In this document: positions 52,202-59,815 of the stretch, piece by piece
Numbering within the stretch: position 1 is the stretch's first letter
Layout of the letters: the number at the start of each line of letters is the position of its first letter
Assembly (NCBI GenBank): GCA_963789215.1
Contig: CAWBJY010000011.1
Location: 372,001-436,000, forward strand
DNA: 64,000 bases
Source of the DNA: Phormidesmis sp963789215
GTDB taxonomy: Bacteria > Cyanobacteriota > Cyanobacteriia > Phormidesmidales > Phormidesmidaceae
Direction: 5' to 3'
Program-made: the position numbers and the translations under genes
The notes under the pieces: model-generated
What the model was told of the DNA's origin: nothing
What the model saw: only the letters and a program-made list of their open reading frames with translations
The model's database searches: none

Positions 52202-52484
52202 TGTGAAGCTGGATTTAATCTAGATGAACTGAATAAATCAGGTGCTAACGGGGGACGTTAGCCTCTACAATGTCAGCAAAATTTCTATAAAAGTTACTTG
52301 ATGTGCCTGGTGGATATTGATGCCTGACATTCGGCTTTTGAATGCTAGGTGAATGACGGAGGCCGCTAGGAAAGATCGCCCCCCTTTTTCGGGCACTGTA
52401 GGGGGGCTTGACTCATCAAGTAATCTTGTTTGGACTTTGATTTGTATTCCGTTTTGAAAGCGATCGCCGCTAGGCCGTACTTCG
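52176..52484. other. intergenic region before the TPR-like/DUF3685 gene pair
   Basis: A 309-base stretch. It begins, at the base after the aminopeptidase stop, with a 13-nt duplication (GTAACTGCCATAG / ATAACTGCCATTG, 52176-52201). It contains a hairpin GCCCCCC-16-GGGGGGC (52378-52407) without a T run, which could pause transcription or cap the leader of the next gene. No short gene is supported. Confidence 0.6.
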
Positions 52485-54341
52485 ATGACATCTACTCCGC
52501 CTTCCTCGCCCGCTAAAAAAGTCGCTATTGGACGCTCGACTGGCTCATCGGTCGGTCGGCGTATTCGTGCCAAGCTCTCAGAGTATTTGATTCCTTTTGT
52601 CTGGTTAGCTATTTTGCTGTCGGCGGGCGGCGTGGGTTTGCGAGCGGTGTCGGTGATGACGCAGAATCCGCCGCTGCCGGACTGCGCCCGGCTGGCGGTA
52701 ACGGCTTCGGATAGTGAGCGGCTACTCTGCGCCCAGGCGAGCGTAAAGTCTGGGTCGGCGCAGGCTTTAATTGAGGCGATTGAGCTAGTAGAACCCTGGC
52801 AGTCTAGTAATCCGCAGTACGAAGAAGCTAACCAGCTGATGGATCGCTGGTCTAAGGCGCTGCTGTCGGAGCTAGACCAGATGGTGCAGCGTGGGGAGAT
52901 GCGGCGAGCGGTGACCATTGCGAATCGGATTCCGACTCGGGTGGCTATTTACCCGGAGGTGAAGAGCGCGATCGCAACTTGGGATAAAGAATGGATGACT
53001 GGTCGAGAGATTGAGGCCAAGATCTTAAAGGCAATTAAGGCTCAAGATTGGGTGGCGGCCAGGCGAGACTTACAGTCGCTAAAGATTCTAAATAGCGACT
53101 ATTGGGTGAATCAGCGCCATCTTCAGCTACGGATAAAGATCGATCGCGAACAAACTGCTCGAGTTAAGCTCAATAAGGCTAGAGCTTTGGCTAAAACGGG
53201 CGATTTGGAGAAGCTAGGAGAGGCGTTTGCGATCGCCCGCGACATCGACTTAGAAACAGCTGCCTGGAAAGAAGCCAAGCCCGACCTCGACCAGTGGGCT
53301 GAGCGGGTAATGCAGTACAGCTTTCAAAAGTGGGAAGAAGAAGACATCGCAGCGGCGATTGAGGTGGTTCAGCTCGTGCCGCCAGATATTGCGCTGACCG
53401 CAGAGGCCAAAGATCTGCTGAGCTTTGGACATGCTCAGCGCCTAGCCGAAGATGAAGCCGACTCGATAGCGCCTTCCTACGTGCAAATCTATAGCCTCGT
53501 CGAAGCGATTGAGGCCGTGCAGCGGATTTCGCCGATCAGTCCTTTTTATCAAGAGGCGCAAGATAGCCTGATTGAGTGGCAGATGAAGCTCGCTGATATT
53601 CGCAAGCTGCAGTACGCCAATACCCTGGCTCAAATCGGCCAGCGCAAAACTTATGAATGGGCGATCGCTGAGGCTCAGACGATTACGCAAGAGCGGCCTC
53701 AGCGCATTCAGGCGCAAACGTTGGTTTCGCACTGGCAAAAGGAAATTCAGCGGCAGGAAGACCGGCCCATTTTGACCCAGGCCATTCGATATGCGAGCGC
53801 AGGCGGTAAAGAGAATTTGCAAAAGGCGATCGCGCAAGCTGGCAAAGTATCCCAGGGCCGAGCGCTTAGAATTGAAGGCCAAACCTACATTGCCGAATGG
53901 GAAGACCGAGTTGAAACGATTGAAGATCAGCCGATTTTCAGCAAGGCTGAGCAGCTTGCCGAGCGAGGCGATTTGAGAGATGCGATCGCTCAGGCCCAGA
54001 AAATTAAAAAAGACCGAGCGCTTTACGACGATGCGCTGCTGGCCATTAAGGGATGGACAGAAGAAGTTGAAACGATTGAAGATACGCCGATTATGGTTCG
54101 CGCCGAGAGCTACGCCGCTAGAGGCAGCTTGAGCGCCGCCATTGACACTGCCGCTCAAATTGCGCCAGGGCGCGCCCTCTACTTAGAAGCGCGAACTAGC
54201 ATTGCCATTTGGGATAGAGAGCGGGCCTATATTTGGTCGCTGCAAGCACCGGCTGAAGAGTCTTACGCAGCGCCCGACTATCGCGACGACGGCTATAGCG
54301 ACAACAGCTATTACGGCCAGACAGAAGACCGCTATGAGTGA
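52485..54341 (+). CDS. membrane-anchored helical-repeat protein (TPR-like)
   Basis: A 618-residue protein with one N-terminal membrane helix (about 36-54) and a long alpha-helical repeat region. The last three repeats, of about 50 residues each, are close copies built around VETIEDxPI...AExxAxRGxLxxAIxxAxxI...RALYxxA...W. Matching DNA blocks occur near 53911 and 54067. The C-terminal 26 residues form an acidic Tyr-rich tail (YAAPDYRDDGYSDNSYYG...). I do not recognise a named family. It lies 119 bases before the DUF3685 gene, and both end in Tyr/Asp-rich tails, which suggests that the two proteins work together. Function unknown. Confidence 0.75.
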   Translation: MTSTPPSSPAKKVAIGRSTGSSVGRRIRAKLSEYLIPFVWLAILLSAGGVGLRAVSVMTQNPPLPDCARLAVTASDSERLLCAQASVKSGSAQALIEAIELVEPWQSSNPQYEEANQLMDRWSKALLSELDQMVQRGEMRRAVTIANRIPTRVAIYPEVKSAIATWDKEWMTGREIEAKILKAIKAQDWVAARRDLQSLKILNSDYWVNQRHLQLRIKIDREQTARVKLNKARALAKTGDLEKLGEAFAIARDIDLETAAWKEAKPDLDQWAERVMQYSFQKWEEEDIAAAIEVVQLVPPDIALTAEAKDLLSFGHAQRLAEDEADSIAPSYVQIYSLVEAIEAVQRISPISPFYQEAQDSLIEWQMKLADIRKLQYANTLAQIGQRKTYEWAIAEAQTITQERPQRIQAQTLVSHWQKEIQRQEDRPILTQAIRYASAGGKENLQKAIAQAGKVSQGRALRIEGQTYIAEWEDRVETIEDQPIFSKAEQLAERGDLRDAIAQAQKIKKDRALYDDALLAIKGWTEEVETIEDTPIMVRAESYAARGSLSAAIDTAAQIAPGRALYLEARTSIAIWDRERAYIWSLQAPAEESYAAPDYRDDGYSDNSYYGQTEDRYE

Positions 54342-54356
54342 ATTGTTAGCAGCGAG

Positions 54357-54382
54357 TTGAGATTGAACTTTGAGATTGAACT
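54357..54382. repeat. 13-nt perfect tandem duplication after the TPR-like gene
   Basis: TTGAGATTGAACT occurs twice without a gap (54357-54369 and 54370-54382), 15 bases after the stop codon at 54341. Confidence 0.8.
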
Positions 54383-54460
54383 TACCGAGTAACCCTGCAA
54401 GTATAGAATGAACCTCATCTTGCCCCACTCGTCACCCAATCATTTCTCACTCATAACGCA

Positions 54461-56884
54461 ATGCGCGATCGCCCCCTGCAACTAATGCTGGTCGATGAAG
54501 ACCCCAGGTTTCGCCTTGGCCTCAAGGTCTGGCTAGAACAGCAGGGCGATTTTGTCGTTGTCGCCGAAGCGGGCAAAGCTGAGGAAGCGCTCAAGGGAAT
54601 TAGAACGCGCTTTGATAGCTACGAACAGGCTCAGGCAGCTTCTGCGATCGCCAGAGAAAAGAGTCAAAACCTGCGCAAAGGCTGGAAGAAAGGCCGAAAG
54701 AAACAGCGCAGTAGAGCGAGCGAAGAATTGCCAATACTTCCACCGCTCGATTTGGTGCTGCTCGATCTGGGAATGGGTGCCAGCGGGTTGGATAATCGAC
54801 CAGGACTACAGCTTTGCCAGCAGATTAAAGCTGAGTTTCCGAGGCTGCCGGTGCTAGTGCTAAGTGCTCAATCTGAACCGGCCTTGCAAGCGGCTGCCGA
54901 AAGGGCGGGCGCTAGCGGCTGTGGCACGCGTAGCATGTCTGTTCGGCTGTTAGCGCAGATGATCGTTCAGGCCGCTGCTGAAGCCTATACCCTGCCAAAA
55001 GTTGAGCAACGCGCCGATTCTAACGAGTCGCCTGCGCCTGCTAAACCGATAGACCCTGCTACAGCATTGGAAGATTCTGCGATAGAAGATTCTAAGCCGC
55101 TAGATTCTGAGCCGTTAGATGCTGAAATCTCTTCCTCGCCTCAGTCTGAGCTGATCTCACCTACGCCATCTCAGCTTGAGCAAGTTCGACCGGCTCAATC
55201 AGTTCAGTCGGCTCAATCGCAAGCTGCGCAGCCCCGACCTAACCAGAGCCAGCCAGATACAACTCAATCGTCTGCTCAATTACCCACAGCTCAATCGCCG
55301 TCTTTGAACCAGCCACCTGCCCCCAAGCGCCGCAAAAACGGTTCGGCCCTGTCTCGCTTAGAAGACATTCCTGGCCCGCTTACGGCAATGCGAATTAGTA
55401 TGCGGCTTTCTGGGCTTCAGCAGATTGATCGCAACATTGCGGCAGTAGAAAACTCTAAGCGCCAAACGACCTCCTGGCTAAATCAGGCGATTTTAGACGG
55501 CAAAAAGAGAGAGCTAACAGCAGCTAGGTGGCTAGTGTCTTCTATTTGGCGAACGCCGCAGTTTAGCGATCGCCCCAATCGCTCCCAACTCTCTCGGTCT
55601 TCCTCTAATCGCTCTGGTGCAGCGCCGCCTAGCAGCACAGACTGGATTCGGCTTGCTCAGCAGGGCGGCTATGGCAACAACTATGCGGATATGACCGCCG
55701 CTCGCTATCTAGATAGAGAGACTTTAATCTCGAATGCCGCCGCCGCGATCGCCGCTACCAACGCTCGCCTGCAAGCGCGTCCAAGTGAGGTGCAAAATGT
55801 TGTTTTCGAAAGTATATTCGCCAAGCTGCAAGGGCCACTCAAAAACACCACTCAGGCGCCGCTAGAAATTGACATCTTGCGAGCAGACAAAAAGCTAGAG
55901 CTGCTGTGCTTAGTCCTGCGGCAGTTAGAAGAACTTTTGGCCGATTTGCGAGCTTCAAATGTACAGGCAGGACGGCTGGATACTCGCGCTTCTCAGGTGC
56001 TGAAAGATCTCTGGGACGCTGTAAATACGGAATTTTTTGGGAAGTACTACACAGTGCGTGTAAGCAACGTAGAAGAAGAGGTGGTAACGCTGTTGCAACA
56101 GGAAAAACCGCTGGTGCAAGCTCAAATTTTAAACAACATTCCAATGGTGAGCGAGCTGTTCGGCCACTGGTTGTTTCAAGAGCCGATGGTGATAGATGGG
56201 ACGGACTACGCTGCTACGACGCCTCGGGCGATCGCTCGCAGTGAACGTTTACTAGAAAATCTGGTGATTCAGGTGGCGAATGCGATCGTACAGCCTTTGC
56301 TCAACCGTCTGTCCGATACGGAGTCGATTAAAAAGAGTTTATACACTAGCCGGTTGATGTCTTCGAGAGAAATTGAGCGGTTTCGTAACGATCTGTCCTG
56401 GCGCTACCGCAAAGATCGCATTGTAGATGAGCCTCAAGCAATTTTTGAGAGTCGTTACAATCTGTTTATTTTAGGCCGAAACGGCATTGAGAGAACCTCT
56501 ATCTACGCGCCGCGTCGTGCAGAGCTAGATCGGCTAAGGGGATTGCCTTTGATTGTGACTCTGGCTCTAGAAACTAGAGATGCGATCGCCCCCCGCTTAC
56601 GCACGGCCTTTTCCCTAGTCGGCAGCAGCGTTGTTTACGTTCTTACAGAAGTGCTAGGGCGCGGCATTGGCTTAGTCGGTCGCGGCGTCTTAAAAGGCGT
56701 CGGCAATATTCGCCAAGAAGGGAAAGCCAAGCAGCGAAAACGCGCTGAACGCGCCGATCCTGATTACGAAGGGTTTAGTAATCCAGATCCGGGCTATCGA
56801 GAGTCTGCAAATTCAGAGAATGCTTATCGAGAGAATGTTTACGTTGAAAACCCCTACGATCGAGATCCGAATGAGTGGGAGTAA
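54461..56884 (+). CDS. DUF3685 (Ycf55-like) protein with degenerate response-regulator domain
   Basis: An 807-residue protein. The N-terminus is a receiver domain (LQLMLVDEDPRFRLGLKVWLEQQGDFVVV; phosphoacceptor-type DLVLLDLGM; LPVLVLSAQ), but the conserved Lys near the end is missing (GCGTRSM), and a basic insertion of about 45 residues (LRKGWKKGRKKQRSR) splits it. It is therefore probably a pseudo-receiver. A Gln/Pro/Ser-rich linker (about 185-295) leads to the DUF3685 domain, known as Ycf55 in red-algal plastids and cyanobacteria. The C-terminus is Tyr/Asn/Glu-rich, like that of the upstream gene. Ycf55 has no firm function. Confidence 0.8.
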   Translation: MRDRPLQLMLVDEDPRFRLGLKVWLEQQGDFVVVAEAGKAEEALKGIRTRFDSYEQAQAASAIAREKSQNLRKGWKKGRKKQRSRASEELPILPPLDLVLLDLGMGASGLDNRPGLQLCQQIKAEFPRLPVLVLSAQSEPALQAAAERAGASGCGTRSMSVRLLAQMIVQAAAEAYTLPKVEQRADSNESPAPAKPIDPATALEDSAIEDSKPLDSEPLDAEISSSPQSELISPTPSQLEQVRPAQSVQSAQSQAAQPRPNQSQPDTTQSSAQLPTAQSPSLNQPPAPKRRKNGSALSRLEDIPGPLTAMRISMRLSGLQQIDRNIAAVENSKRQTTSWLNQAILDGKKRELTAARWLVSSIWRTPQFSDRPNRSQLSRSSSNRSGAAPPSSTDWIRLAQQGGYGNNYADMTAARYLDRETLISNAAAAIAATNARLQARPSEVQNVVFESIFAKLQGPLKNTTQAPLEIDILRADKKLELLCLVLRQLEELLADLRASNVQAGRLDTRASQVLKDLWDAVNTEFFGKYYTVRVSNVEEEVVTLLQQEKPLVQAQILNNIPMVSELFGHWLFQEPMVIDGTDYAATTPRAIARSERLLENLVIQVANAIVQPLLNRLSDTESIKKSLYTSRLMSSREIERFRNDLSWRYRKDRIVDEPQAIFESRYNLFILGRNGIERTSIYAPRRAELDRLRGLPLIVTLALETRDAIAPRLRTAFSLVGSSVVYVLTEVLGRGIGLVGRGVLKGVGNIRQEGKAKQRKRAERADPDYEGFSNPDPGYRESANSENAYRENVYVENPYDRDPNEWE

Positions 56885-56931
56885 GTAGCGCCAAGTTCGG
56901 TGATAAGTTCAGCTTGTTTACTCAGAATGCG

Positions 56932-56961
56932 GCTGTTGTTGCAGAAGCTGTTGTTGTAGAA
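56932..56961. repeat. 15-nt tandem duplication after the DUF3685 gene
   Basis: GCTGTTGTTGCAGAA (56932-56946) and GCTGTTGTTGTAGAA (56947-56961) differ at one base. They lie about 50 bases after the stop at 56884. Confidence 0.8.
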
Positions 56962-57123
56962 GAGTTGCTTGATTAGAGGATCGCTTTTCCTTGTGATATA
57001 AAATCTAGGTCTGTAACAGTGCGAATTAGGGAAACTTGTTTAAATGCAGCACCTAGCGATCGCACTCCAAAGCTGCAGTTTTGTTCATAGAGATCATATA
57101 CAAAGGAAAGCAAGGAAAAGATT

Positions 57124-57483
57124 ATGGAATGGTATCTCAAAGTTGTTAGAGACAACTATGCAAACTTTTCGGGTCGCGCTAGACGCGCCGAGTTCTGGTA
57201 CTTCGCTCTCTTCAATTTTCTAATTTCAATTGGCTTAACCATACTCGATGGTGTTTTAGGAACCAATGGCGTCATTGGCGGTATTTACAGCCTAGCTGTG
57301 CTAATTCCAAGTATTGCTGTGGGTGCGCGCAGGCTGCACGATACTGGCCGCAGCGGCTGGTGGCAACTGATTGCATTCGTTCCTATTATCGGCGTAATTG
57401 TGCTGCTGGTATTCTTGGTTCAAGCGGGTAGCTTCGATCGCAACGAGTACGGGCCTTCGCCTAAGACAGCGCCTGTGGTATAG
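57124..57483 (+). CDS. DUF805 small membrane protein
   Basis: A 119-residue protein with three membrane helices. The family start (YLKVVRDNYANFSGRARRAEFWYFALFN) and the motif RRLHDTGRSGWWQLIAFVPIIG are typical of DUF805 inner-membrane proteins (YhaH/YhaI-like). The role of the family is unknown. A tandem repeat with unit GGTATAGCTCRTGTT begins within the last codons and crosses the TAG stop. Confidence 0.9.
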   Translation: MEWYLKVVRDNYANFSGRARRAEFWYFALFNFLISIGLTILDGVLGTNGVIGGIYSLAVLIPSIAVGARRLHDTGRSGWWQLIAFVPIIGVIVLLVFLVQAGSFDRNEYGPSPKTAPVV

Positions 57484-57524
57484 CTCAGTTGGTATAGCTC
57501 GTGTTGGTATAGTTCGTGCTGGTG
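57477..57524. repeat. 14-15-nt tandem repeat crossing the DUF805 stop codon
   Basis: GGTATAGCTC starts at 57477 and 57491, and the related GGTATAGTTC at 57506, with a last partial copy at 57521. The first copy contains the last codon and the TAG stop, so duplication preserved the coding end by repeating beyond it. Confidence 0.75.
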
Positions 57525-57639
57525 CAACTTAAGCGCAGCACATCTCCTAATTTGGCGTCTATCAAGCGGTAGGGGTTATCGTCTGCGAAGGGACGCTATC
57601 CTAATAGCAATACCTTTTGTTGCCCCATCCCTACCCCTT

Positions 57640-58848
57640 ATGTCTCAGTCTATTTGTATCCTTGGCGGTGGCTTTGGCGGCCTCTATACAGCGCTTGCCC
57701 TTAGCAAACTCAACTGGGAAGATGGTCAGCCTGATATTGTTCTCGTCGATCAGCGCGATCGCTTTGTGTTTGCCCCTCTCCTCTACGAACTGGTCACAGG
57801 CGAGCTGCAAACTTGGGAAATTGCTCCACCCTACGAAGAGCTGCTTGCAAACACGGGCGTTCGCTTTCATCAAAGCGGCGTTGAGCAAATTGATTTGGGC
57901 GAGAAGCAAGTCAGCCTAACCGATGGCACACAGCTTTCGTACGACCGGCTGGTGCTAGCGCTAGGTGGTGAAACGCCAATGGATATGGCCCCAGGCGTTT
58001 CTGAATATGCCATTCCCTTCCGCTCGCTAGAAGATGCCTACCGGCTAAAAGATAAGCTGCGGCAAGTCGAAGAGCGCAATCCTGAAAAGGTTCGCGTCGC
58101 GATTGTGGGCGGCGGCTACAGCGGGGTCGAGATTGCCTGCAAGGTGGCTGAGCGATTGGGTGCTGGCAAAGCTTCATCAGATCGCGCCAAAATTCGTATC
58201 GTTGAGCGGGCCAGCGAAATTTTGCAAACCTCTCCAGAATTTAACCAAAAAGCAGCCAAAGCCGCGCTCGCCGAGAAAAAGATCTGGGTGGACTACGAGA
58301 CCACCGTTACCGAGGTAACCGCCGACAGCCTCTCACTGGAGTACAAAGGCAAAATCGACACGATTCCCGTTGATATCGTGCTTTGGACAGTGGGTAATAA
58401 AGTTAGCCCGGCCCTCGACTCGCTCGACTTGCCCCGCAACTCCAAAGCGCAGTTCATCATTGAGCCGACCCTTCAGGTAAAAGACCATGCAGATCTCTAT
58501 GCCTTGGGCGATCTAGCCGATGGGGTCGATGCTGAAGGCCGAAAAGTCCCGACTACGGCGCAGTCTGCGCTACAGCAGGCCGACTATGCCGCCTGGAACA
58601 TTTGGGCTAGCCTTACAGGTAGACCACCGTTGCCCTTCCGCTATCAGCACTTAGGTGAAATGATGACCTTAGGTACAGATAACGCCACGCTGACGGGTCT
58701 CGGCGTCAAATTAGACGGTAGCTTGGCCCATGTCGCTAGAAGGCTGACTTATTTGTACCGCATGCCAACGCTCGATCATCAGATTCGCGTAGGGCTTAAT
58801 TGGATTACGCAGCCGTTGCAAGATTTGCTAACGAGTTCGCGAAAGTAA
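57640..58848 (+). CDS. ndbB: type II NAD(P)H:quinone oxidoreductase (NdbB-like)
   Basis: A 402-residue flavoprotein of the NDH-2 family. The FAD site is ICILGGGFGGLYTALAL and the NAD(P) site VAIVGGGYSGVEIACKVAERL; YALGDLADG closes the FAD pocket. The C-terminal region ends TLDHQIRVGLNWITQPLQDLL, which may lie along the membrane. Length and sequence resemble cyanobacterial NdbB and plant NDC1, which reduce demethylphylloquinone for phylloquinone synthesis. The family call is firm; the NdbB subgroup is likely but was not tested against NdbA or NdbC. A HAD hydrolase gene follows after 16 bases. Confidence 0.85.
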   Translation: MSQSICILGGGFGGLYTALALSKLNWEDGQPDIVLVDQRDRFVFAPLLYELVTGELQTWEIAPPYEELLANTGVRFHQSGVEQIDLGEKQVSLTDGTQLSYDRLVLALGGETPMDMAPGVSEYAIPFRSLEDAYRLKDKLRQVEERNPEKVRVAIVGGGYSGVEIACKVAERLGAGKASSDRAKIRIVERASEILQTSPEFNQKAAKAALAEKKIWVDYETTVTEVTADSLSLEYKGKIDTIPVDIVLWTVGNKVSPALDSLDLPRNSKAQFIIEPTLQVKDHADLYALGDLADGVDAEGRKVPTTAQSALQQADYAAWNIWASLTGRPPLPFRYQHLGEMMTLGTDNATLTGLGVKLDGSLAHVARRLTYLYRMPTLDHQIRVGLNWITQPLQDLLTSSRK

Positions 58849-58864
58849 CGCTCTCTTTCTGCCC

Positions 58865-59545
58865 ATGCCCACTCCTTCGCTATCTGCTAAACCTGCCCTC
58901 ACAGACCGGCCAAAAGTGATTTATCTCGATGCTTTTGGCACCCTTTTCGGCGTCAAGGGCAGCGTCGGTGAGATCTACAGTAATCTTGCTCTTGGAGTGG
59001 GGGTTTCGACCAACGCTCAGGCGGTAAATCGAGCCTTTTACCAAAGCTTCGCGGCTGCTGAGCGGATGGCTTTTCCGGGGGCAGAGCCTGATGCTATTCC
59101 CGCGCTGGAATATCGCTGGTGGAAGGATGTCGTATCAGAAACCTTTGATCGCGTTGGCGCATTAGAAAAATTTGCCGATTTTGACCAGTTCTACGGCGAC
59201 CTTTACGGCTATTTTGAAACGCCCGCTCCCTGGCGTGTTTATCCAGATACGCTGCCCTCTCTTACTCGCTGGCAGTCTATGAACATAGAGCTGGGCATTA
59301 TCTCTAATTTTGACTCTCGGTTGCATAGAGTACTCGATGTTTTGGGTCTCTCTGCCTATTTTCAGACGGTGACGCTCTCGACAGAAGTGGGTGTTGCTAA
59401 GCCCGCTGCTAAGATCTTCCAAGTGGCGCTAGCTAAACACAGCTGCGCTGCCAATCAGGCTTGGCACATTGGCGATAGCGAGGCCGAAGACTACGCGGGT
59501 GCAAAAACGGTGGGTATGCGAGCAATTCTAGTTGCTCGAGACTAG
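58865..59545 (+). CDS. HAD-superfamily hydrolase (subfamily IA)
   Basis: A 226-residue protein with the four HAD motifs: YLDAFGTLFG (nucleophile and acid Asp-x-x-Gly, with Ala-Phe between), IISNFDSR (motif II Ser), VGVAKPAAKIF (motif III Lys) and HIGDSEAEDYAGA (motif IV acids). The second Asp of the usual DxD is replaced (LDAFGT), as in the DREG-2-like branch and some haloacid dehalogenase-like members, so phosphatase activity may be reduced or different. The gene starts 16 bases after ndbB and may be co-transcribed. Substrate unknown. Confidence 0.88.
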   Translation: MPTPSLSAKPALTDRPKVIYLDAFGTLFGVKGSVGEIYSNLALGVGVSTNAQAVNRAFYQSFAAAERMAFPGAEPDAIPALEYRWWKDVVSETFDRVGALEKFADFDQFYGDLYGYFETPAPWRVYPDTLPSLTRWQSMNIELGIISNFDSRLHRVLDVLGLSAYFQTVTLSTEVGVAKPAAKIFQVALAKHSCAANQAWHIGDSEAEDYAGAKTVGMRAILVARD

Positions 59546-59640
59546 GGCCTAGTGTCTAGGCTGAATTTGCCGGTATTAGGAGGCTAATGGTCGAATTTAG
59601 CGGTATGTTAATTACACATACATATCAAATAAACTTGCTG

Positions 59641-59674
59641 CGTATCGCTAATTCTCTCGTATCGCTAATTCTTT
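59641..59674. repeat. 17-nt tandem duplication (CGTATCGCTAATTCTYT)
   Basis: CGTATCGCTAATTCTCT (59641-59657) is followed directly by CGTATCGCTAATTCTTT (59658-59674). It lies in the 270-base gap between the HAD hydrolase and the TpsB gene, where no gene was recognised. Confidence 0.8.
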
Positions 59675-59815
59675 CTGCTACTAACGAAACCGCTGTGCCT
59701 GCTCGCTCTGTGCGGCTCCGTAATAGACCTTATGAACAAGAGTTGATGGGTCGGGCATATTACAGGCAAAGCAGTTCTTGCGTCGTCGTTGTCTATGCCT
59801 TCTTCTCTTTATCTC

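Noticed and set aside
52378..52407. GC hairpin GCCCCCC/GGGGGGC as a terminator of the aminopeptidase gene
   Set aside because: There is no T run on either strand, and it lies 200 bases after the stop, so it was noted only as structure in the gap.
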